A stretch of DNA of 48,588 bases, taken from contig CBCTTQ010000016.1 in assembly GCA_965149945.1 (NCBI GenBank), positions 1-48,588 on the forward strand, in the 5' to 3' direction. Under the pieces are notes generated by a model. That model made no database searches, was not told where the DNA came from, and saw only the letters and a program-made list of their open reading frames with translations. Each line of letters starts with the position of its first letter. Position 1 is the stretch's first letter. Shown piece by piece: positions 16,420-25,000 of the stretch. A program made the translations under genes and the position numbers. This stretch comes from JAHZFN01 sp965149945 (GTDB lineage Bacteria; Bacillota; Dehalobacteriia; UBA4068; UBA4997).

Positions 16420-16956
16420 ATGCTGCACTTTTTGGTGAAGGGATCTGCTTATGCCATTCCCCTTTTGATGGTGATGATCATCGGGTACGCACTGTGGAAA
16501 AGGGTGCCTCTTTTCGAAACTTTTGTGGAAGGAGCCAAGGAAGGTATTCCGTTGATGCTGCGGATTTTGCCGTTTCTGTTGGGGATGTTGGTAGCAATTC
16601 ATATTTTTCGGGAATCCGGCGCTTTCGCGGCGTTGTTGGATTTGCTGCGGCCTTTAGCGGTGGGGTTGGGGCTGACGCCGGAAGTGTTGCCCTTAGGCTT
16701 GTTGCGACCTCTTTCCGGCAGCGGCGCTTTGGGATTAACGGCAGATTTGCTGGCGATATACGGTCCGGATTCTTTTATCGGGCGCTTGGCGTCGGTGGTG
16801 CAAGGCAGTACCGATACGACTTTTTATATTTTGGCGGTTTATTTCGGTTCGGTGGGTATTACGCGCTCTCGTCATGCGTTGCTTTGTGGATTAACGGCAG
16901 ATTTCGCGGCTTTTCTTGCGGCAAATTTTCTTTGTTTGCTTGTCTTTGGTCGGTAA
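16420..16956 (+). CDS. spmB: Spore maturation protein B
   Basis: 178 residues; the ATG at 16420 follows GGGGAGGG. This is the partner of SpmA with the same membrane fold. Blocks seen are YAIPLLMVMIIGYALWKRV at the N-terminus, FVEGAKEGIPLMLRILPFL, LRPLSGSGALGLTADLL and the C-terminal GSTDTTFYILAVYFGSVGI. Full length for the family. Two-gene operon with spmA. Confidence 0.94.
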   Translation: MLHFLVKGSAYAIPLLMVMIIGYALWKRVPLFETFVEGAKEGIPLMLRILPFLLGMLVAIHIFRESGAFAALLDLLRPLAVGLGLTPEVLPLGLLRPLSGSGALGLTADLLAIYGPDSFIGRLASVVQGSTDTTFYILAVYFGSVGITRSRHALLCGLTADFAAFLAANFLCLLVFGR

Positions 16957-16967
16957 TGTGATATACT
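16940..16967 (+). promoter_or_regulatory. Promoter of the pseudouridine synthase gene
   Basis: TTGTCT (16940-16945), 16 bases, TATACT (16962-16967), overlapping the end of spmB. Confidence 0.45.
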
Positions 16968-17043
16968 TATAAATAGGTGCTTTTCTTTGATAATTCTTTT
17001 CAAAGCAAAAAGCGAAAATTCCGTAAAACGGCAGGAGAAATAA

Positions 17044-17772
17044 ATGGAAGAACGATTGCAAAAAATCATATCGGAACGGGGAATCGCTTCTCGCCGGGCG
17101 GCTGAGAAAATGATTTTGGAAGGTCGTGTGTCGGTGAATGAGCAAAAAGTGGATCGCCTGGGAACCAAAGCCGATCCGGAGCGAGATAAAATTCGGGTAG
17201 ACGGCAAATTGCTGTCCGCTGCCCAATCCCGTCCCGTCTATTTGTTGTTGTATAAACCGGCTGGATATATTACCAGCGCCAAAGATGAGCGTGGGCGGCG
17301 TACAGTTTTGGATTTGGTGGATACACGGGAACGGGTATATCCTGTGGGAAGGCTGGATTATTTGACTTCCGGTCTGTTGCTGTTGACCAATGACGGAGCC
17401 TTGACCAACGGGTTGCTTCATCCCAAAGGCGAAGTACCTAAAGAGTACGAATGCGCGGTATTTGGCAGGGTGACACAGAGTCAATTGGACAAGCTGGAGC
17501 GGGGGGTTCGCCTGCGGGATGGCAAAACCGCGCCGGCGCGTGCTTTTATCAGTGATAAAAGCGGTAACAAAACGGTGATCAACATCACCATCCACGAAGG
17601 ACGCAATCGCCAGGTGCGCCGCATGATGGAGGCGGTTGGTCTGCGGGTGTTTTGGTTAAAACGGAAGTCTTTTGCCGGGCTGACATTGCGGGGGCTTGCT
17701 CCCGGGCAGTGGCGCCATTTGACGGCGGACGAAGTAAAAATGCTGAGAAACAAAGCGGGTCTGTCGGACTGA
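17044..17772 (+). CDS. rluB: rRNA pseudouridine synthase, RsuA/RluB family
   Basis: 242 residues; ATG at 17044 with GGCAGGAG upstream. The N-terminal S4 RNA-binding domain (MEERLQKIISERGIASRRAA, residues 1-60) is followed by the catalytic domain. The latter has GRLDYLTSGLLLLTNDG, which contains the catalytic aspartate, near residue 101, and the EGRNRQVRRMMEAVGL block near 184. These enzymes convert uridine to pseudouridine in rRNA. Low-GC Gram-positive members are usually RluB-like and act on 23S rRNA. The symbol is a family-level call. Confidence 0.92.
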   Translation: MEERLQKIISERGIASRRAAEKMILEGRVSVNEQKVDRLGTKADPERDKIRVDGKLLSAAQSRPVYLLLYKPAGYITSAKDERGRRTVLDLVDTRERVYPVGRLDYLTSGLLLLTNDGALTNGLLHPKGEVPKEYECAVFGRVTQSQLDKLERGVRLRDGKTAPARAFISDKSGNKTVINITIHEGRNRQVRRMMEAVGLRVFWLKRKSFAGLTLRGLAPGQWRHLTADEVKMLRNKAGLSD

Positions 17773-17818
17773 GAGGACAGGACAAGGACCTGTGGCGGAT
17801 AGAAAAGGAGGATACACC

Positions 17819-18355
17819 ATGAGTAAAAAATTGGGGAAAGGTTATATTCAGGTATACACTGGTGACGGCAAAGGCAAAAGCACGGCGGCTTTCGGGTTGG
17901 CGCTTCGGGCGGTAGGCGCCGGTATGAAAGTGGTATTGATTCAGTTTATGAAAGTCAAAGGCTGTTACGCGGAAGAAAACGGTTTTCGCTTGTTGGGGGA
18001 ACAGTTGGAACATTATGCCTACGGCGGCAAAAACTGGGTGAAAAAAGGACAGGGTACAGCGGAAGATTATGCCCTCGCCAAGACCGCTATGGATAAGGCT
18101 GTCGAAGCGGTGACAGATTCTCGAAATGATTTAGTGATTTTAGACGAGATTAATAACGCGTTGTATTTTGAGCTGATAACCGAAGAGGATGTGCTGGCGT
18201 TGCTGGCGAAAAAGGCGCCCGATGTGGAAGTGGTGCTGACAGGACGCAATGCGCCGGAAAAAATAATCGAAGCGGCGGATCTGGTGACGGAAATGCGGGA
18301 AATTAAACATTATTACCGTCAAGGTGTCAACAGCCGCCATGGCATTGAATATTAA
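17819..18355 (+). CDS. cobO: Cob(I)yrinic acid a,c-diamide adenosyltransferase, CobO/BtuR type
   Basis: 178 residues from the ATG at 17819, preceded by AAAAGGAGG. The ATP-binding P-loop is GDGKGKSTAAFGLALRAVGA (from about residue 13); LVILDEINNALYF and VVLTGRNAP follow, all typical of the BtuR/CobA(Salmonella)/CobO family. It adenosylates corrinoids to make the coenzyme B12 form. A need for corrinoid fits the corrinoid methyltransferase at the left edge. No cobalamin riboswitch is visible upstream, and the 46-base gap to rluB suggests cotranscription. Confidence 0.95.
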   Translation: MSKKLGKGYIQVYTGDGKGKSTAAFGLALRAVGAGMKVVLIQFMKVKGCYAEENGFRLLGEQLEHYAYGGKNWVKKGQGTAEDYALAKTAMDKAVEAVTDSRNDLVILDEINNALYFELITEEDVLALLAKKAPDVEVVLTGRNAPEKIIEAADLVTEMREIKHYYRQGVNSRHGIEY

Positions 18356-18387
18356 GAAAAAGCGGGATGCCGCGGAGGAGGAAAACC

Positions 18388-19224
18388 ATGAGAATCGTCA
18401 GATTTAAGGTCAATAATCGTTACTATTTCGGGGAACAGAGCGGAGAACTTATCTATGCGCTGGCCACTTCTTATTTGCAGGATGTGAAAACAGCAAAGGC
18501 GACCGGTGAGGTGTTTACTTTAGATCAGGTAGAATTGCTGGCGCCTTGCGTACCTACAAAACCCCTTTGCCTGGGATTAAATTATCGAGATCACGCCGAA
18601 GAGTTTAACTTTGAAATTCCCAAGTGGCCGATTGTGTTTATGAAACCCGCCACGGCGTTATTAAATCCGGGCGCGGATATTTTGTATCCCAATGATCTGT
18701 CCCGCCGTCTGGATTATGAAGGGGAGTTTACGGTGGTAATAGGCGCCGTCTGCAAAGATATCAGCCGCGAGGAAGCCGAAGCCCATTTGGATCGGTATGT
18801 TCTGGGGTACACCTGCGGCAATGATGTGACTGCACGGGATTTGCAGCCCAAAAACGGTCAATGGACTATCGCCAAATCCTTTGATACCTTTATGCCGCTG
18901 GGTCCGGCTATTGAGACGGATTTGGATTATGGTAATTTGGATATCAAAACAATCCATAACGGTAAGGTAGTCCAGCATTCTAATACCAAAAATCTGATTT
19001 TTGATATTCCCTATATTGTCAGCTATCTGAGCAATATTATGACACTGTTTCCCGGAGATGTAATTATGACCGGTACCTCTTCCGGCGTAGGCCCGATGCT
19101 GGTAGGTGATGAGATCACGGTGGAAATCGAAGGTATCGGCCGTCTTACCAACCAAGTAGCGTTTAAGTATCCTGAAAAAGGATATAAACCCAGAAAAGAA
19201 AAAAAAGAACCTGGGGCAGAATAA
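18388..19224 (+). CDS. Fumarylacetoacetate hydrolase family protein
   Basis: 278 residues; the ATG at 18388 follows GCGGAGGAGG. A short N-terminal domain (MRIVRFKVNNRYYFG) precedes the FAH catalytic domain with GLNYRDHAEEF, metal-binding LDYEGEFTVVIG, YTCGNDVTARDLQ, and GDVIMTGTSSGVGPM. Members hydrolyse or decarboxylate acylpyruvates, such as oxaloacetate or fumarylpyruvate, or isomerise 2-hydroxyhepta-2,4-diene-1,7-dioate. The exact substrate cannot be assigned. It lies 32 bases after cobO on the same strand. Confidence 0.9.
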   Translation: MRIVRFKVNNRYYFGEQSGELIYALATSYLQDVKTAKATGEVFTLDQVELLAPCVPTKPLCLGLNYRDHAEEFNFEIPKWPIVFMKPATALLNPGADILYPNDLSRRLDYEGEFTVVIGAVCKDISREEAEAHLDRYVLGYTCGNDVTARDLQPKNGQWTIAKSFDTFMPLGPAIETDLDYGNLDIKTIHNGKVVQHSNTKNLIFDIPYIVSYLSNIMTLFPGDVIMTGTSSGVGPMLVGDEITVEIEGIGRLTNQVAFKYPEKGYKPRKEKKEPGAE

Positions 19225-19284
19225 AGAAATCGGGACAAAATCGGAAAAGAAATGCGGAGGAAACAGGGGAATCGATAGGAAGCC

Positions 19285-20532
19285 ATGACAAAAAAAATTT
19301 TAGTGATTGGAGGCGGCGCGGCCGGAATGATGGCGGCTATTACCGCTGCCAGAGAGGGAGCGGTTGTAACCCTTTGGGAAAAAAATGACCGTCTCGGCAG
19401 AAAGTTGAGCATTACCGGTAAAGGCCGTTGTAATGTGACCAATGCCTGTTCGGTGGAGGAGTTGATTCAACATTTGACAGGGAACGGTCGTTTTTTGTAC
19501 AGCGCTTTTCATTTATTTGATAATCGTGACACGATGGATTTTTTTGAAGAAATCGGAGTACCCTTGAAAGTGGAGCGAGGACAGCGAGTATTTCCCGTAT
19601 CGGATCACGCTTCTACGGTGGTGCGAGCATTGGAAAAAGAACTGCGCCGTCTCGGAGTGGAAATCCGTTTGAATTGTGCCGCGGAAGGATTGTTGTTACG
19701 GGATGGCTGTGTGGTCGGCGCCCGAACTGAAGCGGAAAACGCCTTGTTTGACGCGGTAATTTTGGCGACGGGGGGTTGTACTTATCGTGCCACCGGCAGC
19801 AGCGGAGATGGTTATGCTTTGGCGGGTGAGGTTGGACACAGCGTGACGTCTCTTTTGCCTTCTTTGGTTCCGTTGGTTTCGCCGGAACCTTGGATTGGGG
19901 AGTTGGCGGGTCTTTCGCTGCGCAATGTGAGGGTGAGTCTCTGGCCCGTATGCGGCAAAAAATTGGCAGAAGAATTCGGGGAGATGCTGTTTACCCATTT
20001 TGGTCTTTCCGGACCCTGTATTCTCACTCTCAGTGATACCGCTTCCCGTTATTGGTCAAAGCGTCCCAAAGAAGAGTTGGTGGTACGGATTGATTTGAAA
20101 CCGGCTTTAACGCCAGAACAATTGGATCTCAGGGTTCAGCGGGATTTTCAAAAATACAGCCGTAAAATTTTCGCCAATGCCTTGGGAGACCTGCTGCCGA
20201 AATCTCTGATTCCGGTGATGATCTGCCGTTCGGAAATTGCTCCGCAAACACCGGTGCATCAGATTACCCGGGAAGAGCGGCGGCGGCTGACGGGTCTGTT
20301 CAAGGATTTTTCGGTGCGTGTTTCCGGCACCCGACCGCTGGATGAAGGGATTGTGACAGCCGGAGGGATTCGGATCAAGGAAGTGAATCCCAAGACTTTC
20401 GCTTCCAAACTGGCGAACGGGCTGTATATTGTGGGGGAATTGTTGGATGTTCATGGTTATACGGGCGGGTACAATTTGCAGGCGGCTTTCAGCAGCGGTT
20501 ATGCCGCGGGCAAAGCGGCAGCGGAGGCATAA
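19285..20532 (+). CDS. NAD(P)/FAD-dependent oxidoreductase, HI0933/BaiN-like flavoprotein
   Basis: 415 residues. The dinucleotide-binding motif KILVIGGGAAGMMAAITAAR lies at the N-terminus. It is followed by LGRKLSITGKGRCNVTNA, the family hallmark, then ATGGCTYRATGSSGDGYALA and the C-terminal TAGGIRIKEVNPKTFASK and DVHGYTGGYNLQAAFSSGYA. The start at 19285 has only a weak AGGAAG upstream. Proteins of this family include the bile-acid enzyme BaiN, but most are uncharacterised flavoproteins. The motif set does not justify a bile acid role here. Confidence 0.9.
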   Translation: MTKKILVIGGGAAGMMAAITAAREGAVVTLWEKNDRLGRKLSITGKGRCNVTNACSVEELIQHLTGNGRFLYSAFHLFDNRDTMDFFEEIGVPLKVERGQRVFPVSDHASTVVRALEKELRRLGVEIRLNCAAEGLLLRDGCVVGARTEAENALFDAVILATGGCTYRATGSSGDGYALAGEVGHSVTSLLPSLVPLVSPEPWIGELAGLSLRNVRVSLWPVCGKKLAEEFGEMLFTHFGLSGPCILTLSDTASRYWSKRPKEELVVRIDLKPALTPEQLDLRVQRDFQKYSRKIFANALGDLLPKSLIPVMICRSEIAPQTPVHQITREERRRLTGLFKDFSVRVSGTRPLDEGIVTAGGIRIKEVNPKTFASKLANGLYIVGELLDVHGYTGGYNLQAAFSSGYAAGKAAAEA

Positions 20533-20576
20533 AGGGATTTTTTTTGCGATAACATGGAAAATCTTTGCTAAAAGGC

Positions 20577-20606
20577 TTGCTTTTTTTTGTTGTTTTGTGA
20601 TAAAAT
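20577..20606 (+). promoter_or_regulatory. Promoter of smpB
   Basis: TTGCTT (20577-20582), 18 bases, TAAAAT (20601-20606), 50 bases before the start codon. Confidence 0.55.
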
Positions 20607-20655
20607 AAAAAATAAGCCGGTAATTGAATTAGAAAACAAAAAAGGGGGCTTCGAG

Positions 20656-21126
20656 ATGGCGAAGAACACTGGACGCACCATCATCGAAAACCGCAAAGCC
20701 CGCCATGAATATATTTTTTTGGAAACACTGGAAGCCGGCATCGAACTGCGGGGAACAGAAGTAAAGTCCCTGCGTGCGGGCAAGGGCAATCTGCAGGATG
20801 CTTTTGCCAGAATTGAGCGGGAAGAGTGTTGGTTGTATAATCTGCACATCAGTCCCTATGATTTCGGTAACCGCAATAACCATGAGGAAACACGAGAACG
20901 GCGTTTGTTGCTGCATAAAAAGGAAATCCGTCGGCTGCACAGCAAATTAAAAGAGCAGGGGCTGACTTTGATTCCGGTACGATTGTATTTTTCAGGGAAT
21001 TTGGTTAAAGTGGAGTTAGCGCTGGCCAAAGGGAAGAAGCTCTATGACAAGCGTGAGGCTGCCGCTGCCAGAGACGCCAAACGCCAAATGGATCGTGCCT
21101 TTCGTGAAAAGCAGAAAGTATATTGA
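20656..21126 (+). CDS. smpB: SsrA-binding protein SmpB
   Basis: 156 residues, the usual length; ATG at 20656 after AAAGGGGG. Blocks typical of SmpB are ENRKARHEYIFLETLEAGIE, GTEVKSLRAGKGNLQDAF, HISPYDFGNRNNHE, RRLLLHKKEI and the basic tail KGKKLYDKREAAAARDAKRQ. SmpB binds tmRNA and carries it into stalled ribosomes for trans-translation. The tmRNA gene lies only 23 bases downstream, so the two partners are probably cotranscribed or at least coregulated. Confidence 0.98.
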   Translation: MAKNTGRTIIENRKARHEYIFLETLEAGIELRGTEVKSLRAGKGNLQDAFARIEREECWLYNLHISPYDFGNRNNHEETRERRLLLHKKEIRRLHSKLKEQGLTLIPVRLYFSGNLVKVELALAKGKKLYDKREAAAARDAKRQMDRAFREKQKVY

Positions 21127-21149
21127 ACGGTCTGACGGTTGCATTTCAT

Positions 21150-21502
21150 GGGGGTGTAAAGGTTTCGACGAGGGATGGATTGGTCGCATAAGCGAGTCGG
21201 GGATGTTACCAGCCCGTAAAACTGTAACACGCTGTTTATTTTAAATGGCAAATCTAATCAAATGGCTTTAGCAGCCTAATGCTAGCCCTTCCGACTCCCA
21301 GCTTGCCGGAGTTGGAATCGGGTTCATCTATGCAAGCTACTCTTTCGACAGTGTTTCGGGTCGGTGAGGGGAAAGTCAGAAACTGGCGATGACAATTTTT
21401 GTTTATTCCATTGTCATCGTAAGATCCCAGAATAAACTATGCTCGTAGAAAGTGCGGTGGGTTCGCTTTCGGACGCGGGTTCGATTCCCGCCACCTCCAC
21501 CA
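21150..21502 (+). ncRNA. ssrA: tmRNA
   Basis: The 5' end GGGGGTGTAAAGGTTTCGAC and the 3' end GGTTCGATTCCCGCCACCTC followed by CACCA form the tRNA-Ala-like domain; GGGGGTG (21150-21156) pairs with CACCTCC (21492-21498). The CCA is encoded. The tag frame appears to run from GGC at 21247 to TAA at 21277-21279 and would encode GKSNQMALAA after the charged alanine, ending in the protease signal ALAA. Total 353 nt. Acts with SmpB to rescue stalled ribosomes. Confidence 0.96.
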
Positions 21503-21555
21503 AAAGCGTTTTTTGATGAAATCATCCTTTTGGATTTTTCAAAGGGAGTCTATAT

Positions 21556-21631
21556 GGGCCTATAGCTCAGTTGGGAGAGCGTTCGGTTCGCATCCGAGAG
21601 GTCGAGGGTTCGAATCCCTTTAGGTCCACCA
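21556..21631 (+). tRNA. tRNA-Ala (anticodon CGC)
   Basis: A 76-nt cloverleaf with encoded CCA. Acceptor GGGCCTA/TAGGTCC has the G3-U70 pair that identifies alanine tRNAs. The anticodon loop TTCGCAT gives CGC, and the T arm is GAGGG-TTCGAAT-CCCTT. It reads GCG codons. Located 53 bases after tmRNA. Confidence 0.95.
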
Positions 21632-21636
21632 ATATG

Positions 21637-21683
21637 AACAGTCTGTTAAATTCTTATTTTAGTATTTGACAGGCTGTTTTTTT
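21637..21683 (+). terminator. Terminator after tRNA-Ala
   Basis: 15-bp stem with two G-U pairs: 21637-21651 (AACAGTCTGTTAAAT) with 21664-21678 (ATTTGACAGGCTGTT), followed by seven Ts. Confidence 0.85.
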
Positions 21684-22018
21684 GTTTGCAAAATGTAAAT
21701 AGCAGATATTTTTCGTTCAGCTGTGATTTCTATTGTTGTCGGGCGTTTGGTTAGGTGGGCGCTCTCTTTTCAGGGAATGTTTTTTCATCGTGCGGGACGG
21801 CGGTCAGCGGAGTGCCTTGCGGGGGACTGGAACGATTGCGATAGACTTTGCTTCCTTTTCGAGATCCAATGAGAGATTTTCAATTGATGATCGTTCAGAT
21901 GCGCGCAAGGGCGCCATATCGAGCCTTTGTTTTTATATGAGGCTTCTGCTTTTGGGGAAAATTACAGCTGTTAACATGCGCTTCCGTTTGCGAGGCGTAA
22001 TTTTTTTGCTTTATGATC
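21684..22018. other. Non-coding stretch
   Basis: No gene recognised between the tRNA terminator and the convergent terminator of the surface-protein gene. The open frame that spans it on the plus strand has no ribosome binding site and runs through the tail-to-tail terminator. Confidence 0.5.
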
Positions 22019-22055
22019 AAAAAGAAGAAGAGGGAGAACGGTGTCTCCCTCTTCT
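22019..22055 (-). terminator. Terminator of the SLH surface-protein gene
   Basis: Minus-strand stem: 22026-22037 (AGAAGAGGGAGA) pairs with 22044-22055 (TCTCCCTCTTCT); the A-run at 22019-22023 gives the T tail on the minus strand. Confidence 0.85.
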
Positions 22056-22076
22056 GTTGGTATTTGTTAGGTTGTG

Positions 22077-25000
22077 CTACTGTATGATGTTTAAGCAAAC
22101 TCTCTGTAGCATAGCCGCGGCTTGAGCGCGTGTGGCGTTACCTTGCGGGTCAAGCAGATTTGCTTCATCTCCTTGGATGATGCCCGCGCCGCAAGCCCAC
22201 TGCATAGCCGGAACAGCCCATTCGCTTATGTCAGCGGCGTCGGTATAGCTAAGGATATTGGTATCTTCGCCGATGCTGACATCATACCCCTGCGCCTTAG
22301 CAAAGCGCCAGAGCATAGTCGCGAATTCTTCGCGGGTGATGTCCCCGTCGGGAAGGAATTGCCCGTTGCCGTAGCCTTCTACAATGCCGGACTCAGCGGC
22401 CCAGGCAACCGCTTCCGTGTACCAGGTTCCTTCAGCTACGTCTGTGAAGCTATTGCCTTCCGCGGCCGTCGGTTCGTCGGCCAATCGCCAGAGTATGGTA
22501 GCGATCATCGCGCGGGAAGTGGTAGCTTCTGGTTCAAAGGTCTCGGTACCGGTGCCGTTCATCAGGCCGTGTTTCACCGCGTAATCTATCGCGTCGTGGT
22601 ACCAGGCTCCCGACTTCAGATCGGAGAAACCTCGGCTGGGGCAGTTTTCACTTCTGTCACAGGTGAATGTTGCCTCGATCACAACGCTGCCGGCGGGCTG
22701 GGTATAGGAGAAGGTACCATCGCTGTTATCTTTCAGCGGGATTTCCTCTCCATCCGGACCGGTGACCGTGACGCTGTCCAGCGTCTGGCCGTCTTCCGGT
22801 GTCGGGGTCAGAGTAATTGTTTCTCCTTCTTCCGCCGGATCGGGGTTGACGGTAATAGAACCGCCCGGAATATTTTCCGGTATCTCAGCGGGATAGTCCT
22901 CATCCGGCGTCGGGTCGGTGGGGCCGCCGCTCTGAGATCTGGCTTTGAAAATCGCTTCGATGCTGATATTGTCCGTTACTGTAATGGTGTCGCCGGAGGT
23001 GAAGTATTCTCCGTTGACTTTGAGACTGTCCAGAAAATAGCGTTGGTTGGGTGTGGCGGTAATAGTCAGCACATCATCCAGCGCGATGGCGTCTGTACCG
23101 GCTTTGACTTCTGTTCCGTCCGCTTTCGTGACGGTAACTGTGCCGTTTTCCAACGGAGCAATGATCAGATCGCGGGTAAATTCATAGAAGGTGGCGGAGA
23201 TTTCGATGTCTCCCTGCACCGTGATGGTGTCGCCGGAGGTGAAATCTTTTCCGTTGACTTTGAGGCTTTCCAATTTGTAATTCCAATCGGGTGTAGCGGT
23301 AATAGTCAGCACATCATCCAGCGCGATGGCGTCTGTACCGGCTTTGACCTCTGTTCCGTCCGCTTTCGTGACGGTAACTGCGCCGTTTTCCAACGGATCA
23401 ATGATCAGGTCGCGGGTAAATTCATAGAAAGTGGCGGAGATTTCAATGTCTTCGTATACCGTGATGGTATCGCCGGAGGTGAAATCTTTCCCGTTGACTT
23501 TGAGGCTTTCCAATTTGTAATTCCAATCGGGTGTGGCCGTAATAGTCAGCACGTCCCCGAACTCAATGGCGTCCGCGCCCGGTGTGACTTTCTGCCCGTC
23601 TCGGGTAATGGTGATCGTACCGTTTTCAATTGCGGCGGGAATCGTCAGGTCAAATTTTTCAATGGTTTTGAAATAAGCGTCCACATGGGATTTTGCCTTA
23701 AGAGATTCAAGTGTGTACTCATCTTCCAACTTCAATTCTTGCGTATAGCCGTCTTCCACAGGCACAAAGGTGGTGATGGTTCCCTCTGTGACAGCCCATT
23801 TTAGAACGCGGCTGCCGTCATTCGCTTCGGCGGCGAAGTCCACTTGAGTTCCCGGGGCGAATTCATCACCCGAATTGATGGATGTGCCGTCCACGCTGGC
23901 GGTCACGGAGCCGTCGCCATTATCTACGCTTTCACTTCCGAAGGTTACTTGATAAAGCAGGTCGGCTCGGAACTGGGCACCGATGGTCAGACCGTCTTCC
24001 GGCATCAGCAGAGTCACGCTGGTTTGCTTTTTGTACTCTGTGAAATCATCGGTCCAGCCAAGGAAAGTATAATACTGGTTGTCCGGAACGGCGGTGATAG
24101 TCAGCTCCGTGCCCCGCGGCACCTGGATTTGGTTGTTTTCGTCCGGTGTCAGGAGGTTTCCGGCCGCGTCGGTGATTTCAATGCTGCCGCCATCGGTTGG
24201 GGCGTTTACGGTGATCGTACGGCTCACTGCGGGGTCATCCTCAGAGACAAATACCGCGGTGATTTTATGGCTGGTTTCATAGGGGTAGAAGATCCATGTG
24301 TTGCCGGCGGCAGTGATCACGTTTTCTCCGGTTGCTGTGGTAACTTTCCATTCCTTCAGAGCGTAGCCCTCTGCGGGTTGGGCGGTGAAGGTAACCGGGC
24401 CGTATACCTTGGCTCCGGCGGTGCCGAAGGCATTGCCGCTTTCGGTTTGGGCGCTCACCGTACCGATGACGGTTCCATCAGCGTCTGTATATTGATCTTG
24501 ATAGCTGACCGTGCTTTCTTCTACTACTTTTTCTGTGGTCACGGTGATGGTGGAGGGCTCCCGGATGATGAAGTTAAATTTACCGTCGGTGAGGGTGATG
24601 TCCTGCGGTTCATCCTCTCCCTGTGTCAGAGTGACACCGGTGATGGTGTAGCCGTCGAGAGCGGCTGTTTCCACATAGACGATGGTGTCTTCGGGAACAG
24701 ATTCTCCGCTTTCAATTTCCACATTGCCCAGGTGAGTGACTTTAATGGTTGCTTGATCCTCGTTATAGTTAAAGGTCAGGGGCATGTTGGCCTTGGGTGT
24801 GGTGAATACAGCTTCATTGGACCAGACGCTCTCCAGTTTCTGATCATAATTCAGTGAAGTAACCACATAGGTGTATTCCGTATTGGAATCCAGATTATTC
24901 AGCGTATATTCCGCGTCAAATCCCAACCCGTATTCGATGGGTTCTTCGTTAATCTTTGTATAGGTACCGTTTTCACCTTTCTCATAGACATTATAATACA

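Noticed and set aside
19285..20532. Bile acid enzyme BaiN as a functional call
   Set aside because: Only family-level flavoprotein motifs are present and no other bai genes are nearby.
21733..22125. 130-codon plus-strand frame after the tRNA
   Set aside because: No ribosome binding site, no protein features, and it runs through the terminator and into the end of the convergent gene.
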